DNA of 64,000 nucleotides from Kordia sp965224175. GTDB taxonomy: Bacteria; Bacteroidota; Bacteroidia; Flavobacteriales; Flavobacteriaceae. Made by a program: the position numbers and the translations under genes. The notes beneath the pieces are model-generated. The model was not told the DNA's origin, made no database searches, and saw only the letters and a list, made by a program, of their open reading frames with translations. Below are positions 52,460-63,000 of this stretch, piece after piece. The DNA lies in contig NZ_OZ245041.1 of the NCBI RefSeq assembly GCF_965224175.1, positions 992,001-1,056,000 of the forward strand, written 5' to 3'. Numbering within the stretch: the first letter of the stretch is position 1; the number at the start of each line of letters is the position of its first letter.

Positions 52460-52555
52460 TTATTGTAGTTTAGAAAGTAAACGAATTATATCTTCCGTCA
52501 CCTTCTCAAGTAACACCGAGGCTAATAGTTTTGTTGTAGATAATTCCTCTAACAT
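52460..52555 (-). CDS. Small ORF, 31 residues, amphipathic peptide
   Basis: An ATG-start frame just upstream of a strong minus-strand terminator encodes MLEELSTTKLLASVLLEKVT followed by EDIIRLLSKLQ. The regular Leu spacing predicts one amphipathic helix. The fit of ORF and terminator is the main evidence; there is no homologue I know. It could be a membrane-active peptide, a small regulator, or chance. Confidence 0.45.
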   Translation of the reverse strand: MLEELSTTKLLASVLLEKVTEDIIRLLSKLQ

Positions 52556-52721
52556 TTCTATTAGATAAATATTGTGAATTTACTAAGTATAGATCGGTGT
52601 AATTTTTATTATTTATAAGAGAGTCTCTATTGGAAGGATTTGTTACCCTATTTTTTCTAGACTTTTTATATTTTTTATTATTTTTAGATTACTTGTTTTT
52701 ATAAACCATCAACACAATTTA

Positions 52722-52752
52722 TTTGTAATCCGCTTTGTTTTAAATAGTTTTG
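52722..52752 (+). promoter_or_regulatory. Bacteroidetes consensus promoter of LamG gene
   Basis: TTTG (52722-52725), 19 bases, TAGTTTTG (52745-52752): both boxes fit the TTTG-N19-TAnnTTTG consensus exactly. The start codon is at 52791, giving a ~30-base leader. Confidence 0.65.
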
Positions 52753-52790
52753 AACAAATAATCAATTGAAATTAGGTAAATACATTTATT

Positions 52791-54332
52791 ATGATTAAAA
52801 AATATGTTTTCACTTTTTTTACTATATTTTTTTTACAGTTTTTCTTATTTGGACAAAATATTACAGAAGGACTTCAAGCACATTATGAGTTTGATCAAAC
52901 TTTATTAGATGGTACTGAAAATGATAATGATTTAAATACTTCAGACGGGACTATTTCTTATGAGTTAACAACTGTTAATGATTATGCTATTTCTTTTGAT
53001 GGTAATTCTCAAACATCTACTATTTCTAGTTTTGACAATTCATCATTCACTGAAATAGCGGTTTCTCTCTGGGTAAAATCAAATACTACAACTTCCAATT
53101 TACAAATTTGTTTACAAGGTGCTTACATGGGCTTTGGCGCATATATACAGGCGAACTCTGGTAAGTTTATTGGCTTCTTTGATAGTAGCTCTTCAGGATC
53201 TTATGAAAGTACTAATGCTATTACTGATGGTTTATGGCATCATATTGTGATACAGAATAATGGAACCACAACTTATATGTATGTTGATGGTGTGTTAGAT
53301 GGAAGTATTAGTGAAAATCTAGTAGTTGGAAATGGCACAAGTACCAATAAATTGTATCTCGGAAAAAGTAACTTAGGAGTTCAAAATTTCACAGGTTCTT
53401 TAAATGATGTTCGAATTTATAATAGAATGCTAACACAATGTGATATTGATGCTTTATATGGAATTAAAAAGTTACCTGTAGCTTCTTTTCTATTTGAGAA
53501 CAACCTTATTGATTCTGTTAATGACAATGATTTAAGTTCAGGTTCATCAATTAGTTATGAAACATTTTCTACAGGTGATACTGCCATTGTTTTTGATGGT
53601 AATTCGCAAGTTTCTTCAATTGCAAGTTTTGATAATACATCTTTTACTAAAGCTGCAATTTCATTATGGATAAAGTCTAGTACAGTTACTTCTGATTTAC
53701 AAATTTGCTTACAAGGTGCTTATATGGGATTTGGAGCGTATATTCAGGCTAACTCTGGTAAATTTATTGGTTTTTTTGATAGTAGTTCTAGCGGCTCTTA
53801 TGAAAGTACTAATGCCATTACAGACGGAATATGGCATCATGTTGTAATTCAAAATGATGGAACGACAACATATATGTACATTGATGGTGTTTTAGACGGT
53901 AGTATTAATGAAAATTTTGTAGTTGGAAATGGAACAAGTACCAATAAACTGTATCTTGGAAAAAGTAATCAAGGAGTTCAAAACTTTACAGGTTCTTTAA
54001 ATAATATTCATATTTATGATAGAATCTTGAGTATTTGTGAAATTGAGGAAATGTCACAGGTTTTGAGTGTTGTCGAACATACAGATAGTAAACAAATTAA
54101 TTTTTCTATATATCCAAACCCTACAAATGGTGTATTTTTGATCGATTTGAAAGATCGTTATGCTAAGGTAAATTTACAAATCTTTGATATTACAGGTAAA
54201 CTTATTAAAGAAGAACATTACTCTCAAACACAATTAGTAACATCAAAACTAGAAGTTGCAAAAGGTATCTATATTGTAAAAGTTTTCATAGGAAACAATA
54301 ATCCTTTTGTATCTAAACTCATTAAAAAGTAA
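52791..54332 (+). CDS. T9SS-secreted protein with two LamG-type domains
   Basis: A 513-residue exported protein; signal peptide 1-21 (FFLQFFLFGQ). Two laminin G / concanavalin A-like domains (~25-222 and ~228-425) follow, each with a motif such as GLQAHYEFDQTL, FDGNSQ, AVSLWVKSN/AISLWIKSS, GLWHHIVIQNNGTTTYMYVDG and LYLGKSN...NFTGSLND. The copies are very similar, so a recent tandem duplication. The C-terminal ~75 residues (IYPNPTNGVFLIDLKDRYAKV, VNLQIFDITGKLIKE) are the T9SS sorting domain. A glycan- or surface-binding adhesin is likely. Confidence 0.9.
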   Translation: MIKKYVFTFFTIFFLQFFLFGQNITEGLQAHYEFDQTLLDGTENDNDLNTSDGTISYELTTVNDYAISFDGNSQTSTISSFDNSSFTEIAVSLWVKSNTTTSNLQICLQGAYMGFGAYIQANSGKFIGFFDSSSSGSYESTNAITDGLWHHIVIQNNGTTTYMYVDGVLDGSISENLVVGNGTSTNKLYLGKSNLGVQNFTGSLNDVRIYNRMLTQCDIDALYGIKKLPVASFLFENNLIDSVNDNDLSSGSSISYETFSTGDTAIVFDGNSQVSSIASFDNTSFTKAAISLWIKSSTVTSDLQICLQGAYMGFGAYIQANSGKFIGFFDSSSSGSYESTNAITDGIWHHVVIQNDGTTTYMYIDGVLDGSINENFVVGNGTSTNKLYLGKSNQGVQNFTGSLNNIHIYDRILSICEIEEMSQVLSVVEHTDSKQINFSIYPNPTNGVFLIDLKDRYAKVNLQIFDITGKLIKEEHYSQTQLVTSKLEVAKGIYIVKVFIGNNNPFVSKLIKK

Positions 54333-54355
54333 TCGTAAGAATAAGGTCTATTTTT

Positions 54356-55699
54356 TTAAACCATTCTACCTTCTTTGATGAATTCTCTTTGAATAGCTGT
54401 TGTTAAGATTTCATTGGTAAGCTGCGTTCCGCCATTAGCTAAGACTTGCAAACATGCATATTGCACAATGTTTACAATATTAGCTCCCGTAACTTCATAA
54501 TCTTCTGAAACTGTTTGTAAATTGAGTTCATCACTCATAAAAGCTTCTGGAATGTATTTTTGCCATAACCTTAGGCGTTCAGGTATTCCTGGACTTTCAA
54601 AGTCAATGATGGATTGAAATCTTCGTGTAAATGCTTTGTCAATATTACTTCTGTAATTGGAAGCTAATATGACTAAACCTGAATGTGATTCTATGCGTTG
54701 TAGTAGGAATGATACTTCTTGGTTTGCGTATTTGTCATGTGCATCACGTACGCCAGTTCGTTTTCCAAAGATTGCATCAGCTTCGTCAAAGAAGAGAATC
54801 CAATCTTTGTTTTTGGCTTTATTGAAGAGATTTGACAGGTTTTTTTCTGTTTCTCCAATGTATTTGGAAATCACTAATGATAAATCGATTCGATATACAT
54901 CTTTTCCTGTGTGCTTTCCCATCAAACTTGCAGTAAGCGTCTTCCCTACTCCTGGCGCACCGAAAAACATGACTTTGTATCCTGGCTTGATTTTATCTTT
55001 CATGTTAAAATCGTTGAGCAAGGTTTCATTGTGTTCCATCCAAACAAGAACATTATTGACTTCATTGAGTGTTTTGTCACTCAATACCAAATCGTCCCAT
55101 TCCATTTGTGTTTCTAACAGTTCAGCAGGAAAATCTTGACTCAATTTTGGCTTTGAAACCGATCCGTAAACAAATAGTTCTATATACTCAATATCCAATA
55201 ATAGTGTTCCGCTAATTTTTGGTTCACTCGCAGGAACATTTCCTAGACTTAGTATTGATTTTTGGTAAAAAGCATGTTCTTCATTAAAGATAGAAATGAT
55301 AAAGTTTCGCGCTCGGTAATTGTCTCCAACAACAATGTATATGGCAGTTTCTCCTGTGGGAATGATTCCGCGATACTGTGTTCCTTTGACTCCGCCGAAT
55401 TCTGGAAAATCGCTTCCATCTGGAAAGTATTCTGAGAGAATATCGGTTAAAAATCCTGGTGCAATGTATGGTAACATCGATAGCAATAGGATAAGAATTT
55501 CATGTATTTGGAAATTGTTTTCGGTGACAAATTTTGAGAATTCAGAATCGTCATTAGCAAAATCAAATGTAGGAAAGTTTATGACTTCTTCGCTTCCTGA
55601 AGCTTCTGCAAGTCTATATCGTACCGCTTGTTTTATGTAATCTATAAGTTCTGTAGTCATGGCTTCTTCAATGGATTTATTTGCTTGTAAAAGCAGCAC
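54356..55699 (-). CDS. eCIS-type AAA+ ATPase
   Basis: A 447-residue ATPase. N-terminal ~200 residues are a family-specific domain (ELIDYIKQAVRYRLAEASGS, FPTFDFAN, ILILLLSMLPYIAPGFLTDI) found in AAA+ proteins of extracellular contractile injection systems (Afp15/PVC15 type). The AAA core has Walker A FGAPGVGKTLTAS (~247-257), Walker B WILFFDEADAIFGKRTG (~300-316), sensor ILASNYRSNIDKAFTRRFQS. Start is GTG at 55699. In such loci the ATPase helps tail assembly or disassembly. It is the last visible gene of the operon; the structural eCIS genes are presumably beyond the right edge. Confidence 0.85.
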   Translation of the reverse strand: MLLLQANKSIEEAMTTELIDYIKQAVRYRLAEASGSEEVINFPTFDFANDDSEFSKFVTENNFQIHEILILLLSMLPYIAPGFLTDILSEYFPDGSDFPEFGGVKGTQYRGIIPTGETAIYIVVGDNYRARNFIISIFNEEHAFYQKSILSLGNVPASEPKISGTLLLDIEYIELFVYGSVSKPKLSQDFPAELLETQMEWDDLVLSDKTLNEVNNVLVWMEHNETLLNDFNMKDKIKPGYKVMFFGAPGVGKTLTASLMGKHTGKDVYRIDLSLVISKYIGETEKNLSNLFNKAKNKDWILFFDEADAIFGKRTGVRDAHDKYANQEVSFLLQRIESHSGLVILASNYRSNIDKAFTRRFQSIIDFESPGIPERLRLWQKYIPEAFMSDELNLQTVSEDYEVTGANIVNIVQYACLQVLANGGTQLTNEILTTAIQREFIKEGRMV

Positions 55700-55799
55700 T
55701 TTTATGTGCTAAAATCGAACATATAAATAAAAGAAGATTGCTAGTTTTATGAAACCGTTGAAACACTTTTTCTGAGGGTGTTTTTCCCCTTTTTACAGA

Positions 55800-58583
55800 T
55801 TAATCATTACATTTTATTTTCAATTCTTCTTTGAGTTTACAGATATCTTTTTTGATATATTCGCTGTTTTTTAGGATGCTGTCATAGTATTTTAAGGTAC
55901 TTTCGCTTAAGTGTCTCGCCAAAGTAGGTTCGTATGTATCCCATGTTTTTCTATTCGTGATATCTTCAGTAATTGCGTAGATTTCTTCGTTTTTTGCTTG
56001 TAAGAAGTTGATAAGCCTATCTCTAATTTGTATTGTTTCGTTCTTTGCATTTTTGATTGTTCCTTCTATTTCTCCTCCAACAAAACCTTCTACAGCATCA
56101 ATTGTTATGACTCTCGGCAAGTAGATTGGCATGTGTCTTACACGATATTTTTTATCGTTTTCAATTGTGTCATTTAAGCTAGTTAATTCTTGAACTTCTT
56201 TTTTTCCTCTTTTTTCTAAACGTTTAATTAAGTCACTGAAATAATCTGGATTTTTATCTAAATTGGCTCCAGCACTGATGACAGCTGATAGATTTCCTTG
56301 TTCTTTTTCATTAAATTGAATGAAATCAATTCCTGTCGAATCTTTAAATTCTTCTAACAGGTATTTTACGTAATTCGTTTGTCCATTGATGATTTCTACA
56401 AATATGACATTGGTTTCAGATTTTATGATCGGTTTTTTTCCGTTTTTGAGTCGATCGTACCAATCTAAACTTGTCAATAAACCACTGTTATCAATAGCAC
56501 CAGCATCAATATAATGTCCGTAGCCAGATATTTTTGCAGCAGGACTAAATCCAGGAAAACGATTGGTACAAGAAACAGCTTGATAAAAAGATATGACTGG
56601 TCGTTTACCATCTATGATTGGCTCAAGTTGTGCTAAATTGTCTGCATTTAAGAATAAGTCTCTTTCATTTTGATCAAATCGGACAGAACTAAAAACACCT
56701 CTTCTTCCATTGGTTTTTGCTGTGTTTACTAATATTGCTGGAAAGTATTTATTTTTATCATAAATACTGTCTTTCCAGTATCCTTGAAAAGATAGTGTGT
56801 CTAATTTTCTACCTTCTCTGTCTTCTAATAAGTTTCTGTACGCTACCATAGAATAATACGCTCTGTCTCTGTGTTGACTAAGTTGTCTGATTAAGACAGC
56901 TTTTCGAATAAAATCCCAACCTAAGGTATAGGAAATGTCCATAGAAGCATAATTTTTTCGTGCTACAGTGTTTATTCGTTTGGTAATTTTTTCAAAGCGA
57001 TTTACAGTATCTTTAGGATATTGTCCTGCCAAAACTGCATACATAGAAAGTCCCATCATTCCGCCTGAAGCGCCTGAAAAGGATGCCGTTTGATCTAAAA
57101 ACTCACCTTTTGTTTCTTGTTGAATGTGATTGAGCAATTTCATTGTCCAGATATTCGCTTTGAGTGCGCCTCCATGAGAAGCAACAAATATGAGTGGCTT
57201 GTCGTTTTGTACTTTACGGTTCAATACGCTCATGTAATCGTTCATTTTTAAGACTTCATTGTCTGTACGAACTACGCAAGTATCGAGTTCGTGTACAGGA
57301 CTTTCTCGCCAAACCATAGACAAGCCTATGATCAGCGCTATGGCAACTAAATAGTAAGTCGTTTTCTTTCGTCCGTGTTCCACAAATTTCCCTTGTTGTT
57401 GTAGTGGAATAATTCGTGATATTTTACTTTCTTCTAAACCTGAATATCGTAAGTATTCGTCTTCATCAATTTCATTACATTGGTAAGCAATACTTTGCCT
57501 TTTGATTGCTTGGATGACGAATAGGTATTTTAAAATACACGCCAATCCGTAATAGATAATGTATAAATAACCTAGTAATATCACCATTGCGCTGACCAAT
57601 GGTAAATCGTATGCTACTGCAATATTACTGTAGACGATCAAACCAAAAATCAGTAATGCTATGACAAAGAAAAATACGACATAGTTGAAATTTACTTCTA
57701 TATTTCTGATGAAACGTATTGACATGTAGTCGTAGAGTTTTGATCGAAATAAGCGGAAATAAATATAGTTTACAGCTAATGATAACGTTAGGAATTGTAA
57801 TAAGAAATATGAAGTTGTGTTAAATACTGTCCCAAATGCTGTGATGAGTAGTAATATGATTGAAATTGTACTGATAGCATAGAACGTTATAACGCCGTAA
57901 TTGTAGAATTTTTTGTAGAATTTCGCATCGCCAGTGTTCGTTTTTTTATGTTCTTTATTCTTTTTTTCTACTTGTTGCTTTTTTGGCAACATGATAAGCA
58001 TTATGATAAATGGGCAACTGTAAAAGAATAGATTCCACCACCAAATTCCGTCTAAATTATTGTACGCATATTGTAATTTTGGCTCATAGGTTTTGAAGAT
58101 GTAGTACGTCCATATTGAGAAAATCATCAATCCTAAACTGTAGCGAAAGAATTTTGCTAAATAATCTTGCTTGTACTCTTCTTTTGGATTTTCACAATCC
58201 GTTTGCACTTGCACTTTTGGCTTTTTGTTGAAGGTAAATATTTTATAAAATCCCAACCAAACATGTGCATACCAATAGTTTTCATCTTTGCTGTCATTAA
58301 TGTCTTTTGCGTAATATATGTAGATTGGATAGTGTGAAATGACCAAAGCAAATACTGAAATGATGATGTAGCATAAGATGAGTGATAGTGGCGCATCTTC
58401 AATCATATCTACTAAAAGTGTATACGCTTGATCGAGTGCTTTTACTAATAAAAATATGATTAATAGAATGATTATACTCAGAAATGAAGATCTTCGAAAT
58501 TTGTTGAGCGAAGCAAAAAAATGATATAAACCATTTCCAAATTTCGTCAGTATTGATTCACTTTTTTTTTCCTCAGCTTCCAT
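55800..58583 (-). CDS. Membrane-anchored patatin-like phospholipase
   Basis: A 927-residue protein. The first ~420 residues hold about ten membrane helices (SFLSIIILLIIFLLVKAL, APLSLILCYIIISVFALVI, SLGLMIFSIWTYYIFKT, VVFFFVIALLIFGLIVYS and others). From ~455 a patatin-type domain follows: FVASHGGALKANIW (~465, oxyanion glycines), FSGASGGMMG with nucleophile Ser506 (G-x-S-x-G), and YIDAGAIDNSG with catalytic Asp693. Patatins hydrolyse phospholipid acyl chains. The membrane part resembles no exporter I know. It lies between the eCIS ATPase and the SUKH protein, suggesting a role in the system's toxin, release or self-lysis, which is inference. Confidence 0.85.
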   Translation of the reverse strand: MEAEEKKSESILTKFGNGLYHFFASLNKFRRSSFLSIIILLIIFLLVKALDQAYTLLVDMIEDAPLSLILCYIIISVFALVISHYPIYIYYAKDINDSKDENYWYAHVWLGFYKIFTFNKKPKVQVQTDCENPKEEYKQDYLAKFFRYSLGLMIFSIWTYYIFKTYEPKLQYAYNNLDGIWWWNLFFYSCPFIIMLIMLPKKQQVEKKNKEHKKTNTGDAKFYKKFYNYGVITFYAISTISIILLLITAFGTVFNTTSYFLLQFLTLSLAVNYIYFRLFRSKLYDYMSIRFIRNIEVNFNYVVFFFVIALLIFGLIVYSNIAVAYDLPLVSAMVILLGYLYIIYYGLACILKYLFVIQAIKRQSIAYQCNEIDEDEYLRYSGLEESKISRIIPLQQQGKFVEHGRKKTTYYLVAIALIIGLSMVWRESPVHELDTCVVRTDNEVLKMNDYMSVLNRKVQNDKPLIFVASHGGALKANIWTMKLLNHIQQETKGEFLDQTASFSGASGGMMGLSMYAVLAGQYPKDTVNRFEKITKRINTVARKNYASMDISYTLGWDFIRKAVLIRQLSQHRDRAYYSMVAYRNLLEDREGRKLDTLSFQGYWKDSIYDKNKYFPAILVNTAKTNGRRGVFSSVRFDQNERDLFLNADNLAQLEPIIDGKRPVISFYQAVSCTNRFPGFSPAAKISGYGHYIDAGAIDNSGLLTSLDWYDRLKNGKKPIIKSETNVIFVEIINGQTNYVKYLLEEFKDSTGIDFIQFNEKEQGNLSAVISAGANLDKNPDYFSDLIKRLEKRGKKEVQELTSLNDTIENDKKYRVRHMPIYLPRVITIDAVEGFVGGEIEGTIKNAKNETIQIRDRLINFLQAKNEEIYAITEDITNRKTWDTYEPTLARHLSESTLKYYDSILKNSEYIKKDICKLKEELKIKCND

Positions 58584-58663
58584 AATAGTACGATTTTACT
58601 TTCTTAAATATACAAAAATAGATTTGCGGGGATTTTTACTTATATAAGATATTTATGCTAGGC

Positions 58664-60052
58664 TTATAAAAAATCTACTTCAGGAAATAATTCTACTATA
58701 AATTTATCAATAGCGGGGAAATGTTCTTCTACTTGCAGATGTTTATATTCAGGTAATAAAATATACCAAAAATCAATTCCACACAATCTTATAATTAGTT
58801 TAATAAAGTTTTCAAAACTTATGTTCAATCGAGTGTATTCTCCTTTTATGATTCCATATAGCTCTATTTCACCAAAATCTGGAATTTTCATGACAACATC
58901 TATAAACTCAGAAAATAGTATTGGATAGCATTCTCTAGCAATAGCTAAAGTTTCATTATCCATAATTTCAGACATTACCACAGATCCTTCATATTTATTT
59001 GGTCCCCAATGCCTATTATTCTCAGAGTTTCTCCCTCCAAATACTTCTTGAAAAGGTACTATTTCAAAATTACTTTTTGGTGAATAACCATCGATCTTAA
59101 TACTGTCATCTTTCCATTCTAGGGTGAAACCATTATATTGAAGATAAAAATTTAATAATTCATTGGGTAATTTTCTTTTAAGTATATGTTCTACTTTATT
59201 TATACTATATATATCTAATGGCTTTGGACATTCTAGTAATGCTGTTTCTAAGTTATAATGTCCTTTTTTCTCTACTTTATTTTTTAATCTTTCGAAGCTA
59301 TCAGTGATGAGTAAAAAGTAATTTTCGGAATAACATACTTCTATATCGTTAGCATTTGAAAATTCTATATCACTTAGTTCTGATACATCTGCTTCTGAAC
59401 GAAATGTTTGAACTATTTTATCTCTGACATTTTCTGTTCGTATTTTTGAAAGATAATCAAGCTCCTTTTCATTTAATCTTGATACATCAATAAAGTGAAA
59501 ATGCCAACCGTAACTTCCTCTAAATTCATCGCACATTTTTACATATTCAATAATATCTATTTTTAGAGGTAATACATAATTAGGATATAAGCATAGGTAT
59601 AATTTTAACTCTCCTTTTTCCATTTTACCAATAGTAAATGTATTCGAGTTTTGATTAATGTAATCTATAATTATAGCATTCTTAATTTTTTCTGTGTAAT
59701 CGACTTCATCAATATTATCCCAGAGAAAATCTCTCAAATGTTCATCTCTTTTTATTTTGGTAGAGAAAGGACTTCCATTTATAATATCTTGTATTGACGG
59801 AATTAAACAGTTTCCGTAAAAGTACTTATTAGATTTTTCGTCAAAGTAAATATACTCTATACTTAGATATTCTAAATTTTTATAGAGTTCTATTTGAGGT
59901 TTAGACAGTTTAGTTACATTTAAATACTTTGCTAACTGTTGCTGTTTTCTTTCGTTCGCTTCATAATTTATACTTATATAAAAAAATAAGAATGAAAGGT
60001 CATTGTAAAAAGTATTTTCATACTCAATAATGTTAAAAATTTTTAATTCCAT
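58664..60052 (-). CDS. SMI1/KNR4 (SUKH) domain protein, putative immunity partner
   Basis: A 462-residue soluble protein. The N-terminal ~270 residues are not recognised. From ~283 a SUKH domain runs to ~440 (INKVEHILKRKLPNELLNFY, LQYNGFTLEWKDD, IVPFQEVFGGRN). SUKH proteins often neutralise nuclease toxins. Its start overlaps the stop of the toxin-like gene by 10 bases, the usual arrangement for toxin and immunity genes. It is larger than a typical SUKH protein; the extra N-terminal half could bind the toxin or an eCIS part. Confidence 0.82.
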   Translation of the reverse strand: MELKIFNIIEYENTFYNDLSFLFFYISINYEANERKQQQLAKYLNVTKLSKPQIELYKNLEYLSIEYIYFDEKSNKYFYGNCLIPSIQDIINGSPFSTKIKRDEHLRDFLWDNIDEVDYTEKIKNAIIIDYINQNSNTFTIGKMEKGELKLYLCLYPNYVLPLKIDIIEYVKMCDEFRGSYGWHFHFIDVSRLNEKELDYLSKIRTENVRDKIVQTFRSEADVSELSDIEFSNANDIEVCYSENYFLLITDSFERLKNKVEKKGHYNLETALLECPKPLDIYSINKVEHILKRKLPNELLNFYLQYNGFTLEWKDDSIKIDGYSPKSNFEIVPFQEVFGGRNSENNRHWGPNKYEGSVVMSEIMDNETLAIARECYPILFSEFIDVVMKIPDFGEIELYGIIKGEYTRLNISFENFIKLIIRLCGIDFWYILLPEYKHLQVEEHFPAIDKFIVELFPEVDFL

Positions 60053-63000
60053 TTTATTAATTTATTACTTTCCAGCTTTCTAAGATCAGAAATAAAAAGT
60101 GCTAATCTTGAAGCTCTTACTTTATTATCTTTTTTGCTTTTATATGTCATACTATATCCAGCACTTATCATTTTCGCTCTAAAGTCAGCTGTATTTGAGT
60201 AGTTTTTATGCTGTAAAAACTTATCATAACTTGCATCTAATGCTTTCTTGAAGTTAGCTCGAGATAGAAGAACTTTTCCAAAGTTAAGTTCTAGCATTTC
60301 TGCTCTAGTAGCTGTATTCATGTTCAATGAATCTTTTGATACTACACTTGGTTTTGGTAAGCTGAAATTTTTATTAAATGTAGGTTTTTTATTTTTAACC
60401 CATTTAGCTTTATTGAAGTCCATAAAATGGAAACCTCCTTTAACTATTATCGAATTTGCCCAACGATATTTAACTCCATTATATTCTGTTGTATCTGGAT
60501 AATAACTAACGGAAGTTTCTACCCATAATACATTTTTGAATTTTAATTTGGTATCTCTTTTTGATGTTTTGTTTAATGCTGATTTTAATGGATTTTCTGA
60601 ATATTTTTCCATCGCAGCATTTACAGTTTTTGGTCCAGGCACTAAATTCTGAGCGTTTCCTTTACCTCCTAGTTTTTCACTTACTAAATGTAAACGTACC
60701 CAATATTCGGATAATTTTGCTCCTTTTTTACCTTTTTCATCTAACTGATAATTATTTTTAATATACGGCCATGCCGCATTATCTCCACTTGGTTTTGATC
60801 CGCCTTTTGCTGATTTGTTTGATAATAATAACACAGAAACCTTTTTAGGATAACCTTTGTATGCTTTTGTGAACTCCCATTTTGCAGTTTCTGGATAGTC
60901 AGCATCAGTTAATCCCATCAAATCTGCCATAGCAGCACTCAACTTATCTATAGTACGCGTCATTTCTTTATTTATCCTTTTAAGCTTTTTCTTATCAGCT
61001 TTAGATTCTGTATTTGGAACAGCTTCAGCGCGTTTTATTAAATCAGCAATTTTTTTAGTGTGAGAAACTGCATTATCATATCTTGGTTTTGTCTTTTTGT
61101 CCGCTGTTAATAGCGCTTTATTATTTTTTAGGTATGCTGCTACACGCATTGGTTTACTGGCAACTGTTAATTCTCCAGCCTTTGCATTCTTTTTGAAATA
61201 TAAAGTATGTGTTTTTCCATCTTTTCCTTTGAATTTCTTTTTAATTCTTAACCATTCAAATATTTTACTCAATGCTCCTTTTACTTTCGCTTTCCCTTTT
61301 TTCACCATTCCCTTAAAAGCCTTTCGAGCTTTCTTAATCACCTTGTTAATGGCTTTGTCAATACGCTTGCGAACACGTTTGATGATTTTCTGTACTTTTC
61401 CTGTTAAGCCAGTGATTCCTACTAATGCCGCTAAGAAACCTATGAGTATTGGTAAGGTTTTTGCTAAGGCTTTTTCAATAGATTTTGCCAAGGTTTCTAT
61501 TCCGCCAGAAGCCAATGCCTGAATTCCGTTTATGAATGCCGTAACGAGTTCAAATATTTGTGCTGCGCGTTCTACGAAGAATCGTATGACATCTATGATC
61601 AACATAGCCGCTTTTACAAAGGCACCAGCAGGACTCAGTAATCCCATAATCCATTTGATTCCTGCTTCTACTACTTTGGTAATGATCATATCCCGAATGG
61701 CATCCATCACCACTTGCTTTAAGTCGCTAAATTGTTCTTTGATATATTCCCAAAGTCCATCAACTCCTTTTTCCTTAATAATAGTGAAGACCTCAACCGC
61801 TTTTTCCATTCCTGCGACAACAGGTTCTCCTAAGAGTCTTACTGCCTTGCTTCTAAAGTAATCCCAAGTAAGTCCAAGTATTTGCATGACTAGATTGAAG
61901 ATACCTTTGAGACTGAATAGATTGTCTGGAATTGTAATTCCTACGCCACCTAATGAACCTGTTAGCCATTCTATTAATCCTGTGATTAAGTGTGTTTTTA
62001 TGTTTGAGAAGAAGTATTCAAACCCAAGCTTGATTCCCAAGAAAAGATTTTTTAAGAAACCAATCGGATCTGTAATGATTGCTGTAATGGCATCTACCAA
62101 CGCTGCTATGAGCGTAAAGAGCATGTCTTTTATTTTGAGAATGGTTTCTACAATTCCCTTTAAGAAGTTAAATGCCGCTTCTAACCATGATGAACTTACA
62201 CGTTCTTTGATCTCGTCGAAAGTAGCACGCAAACTGTCTACATTTTCTTTGTATTTTTTAGCTAAGTCTTGCGCTAGTTCTTGTTCTTTGGAAGCTACTG
62301 TGTCTTCTAAATCTGTGTATTTGTCATTGAAAGTGTCTAAGGAATCTTTTGCCAGTTCTTTTTGTTTTTTGCTCAGTCCTTCATAGAAGGTATTCATTTC
62401 CTTTCTACCTTTTTCAATTAAGGTCATAGATTCATTTAAACCTTTGGCAATCACGCCCGAAATTCTATCAAATATTTTATCGAGTTTGTTGATGAATACT
62501 TTTTTCTCCGTTTGAAATACACCTTCTACAGCGCCTGCATTTACATCTCTTCCTGCAAAGAAACTAGCAATACTATCATCTATGGTTGTCCATCCATAAA
62601 TATCACCTAGTTTTTTCTCTACGCGTTTTTCGAAGGATTTTTTTGCACTTTCTACCGCGCCACCTTCTTCAAAATAAGCATCAACATCCGTCGATATTTT
62701 GTCTAAACGTTTTCCAACAGCATCTTTTGTTTTGTCATAGATACGTGTAAATTCTTTGTTGATACGCTTTTGCTCTAGCTTGTCATCAGTTTCGTTCTTA
62801 CCTTGTGCGCCTGCTACATCTTTAAAACTGTTGGAACGCGTAGTGAACATTGCTCCTAGTTTTTCTTGCCCAGCTTTTCCAGCTTCAGCTTTAGCATTAC
62901 CTAAGACAACATTTTCTTTTTTACGATATGTTTTCGGTGCTTTTTTGGCTTCTTCTTGTGCTTTGTTTTTGGAAGCGAGTCCTTCTTGGAATTTGGGTTC

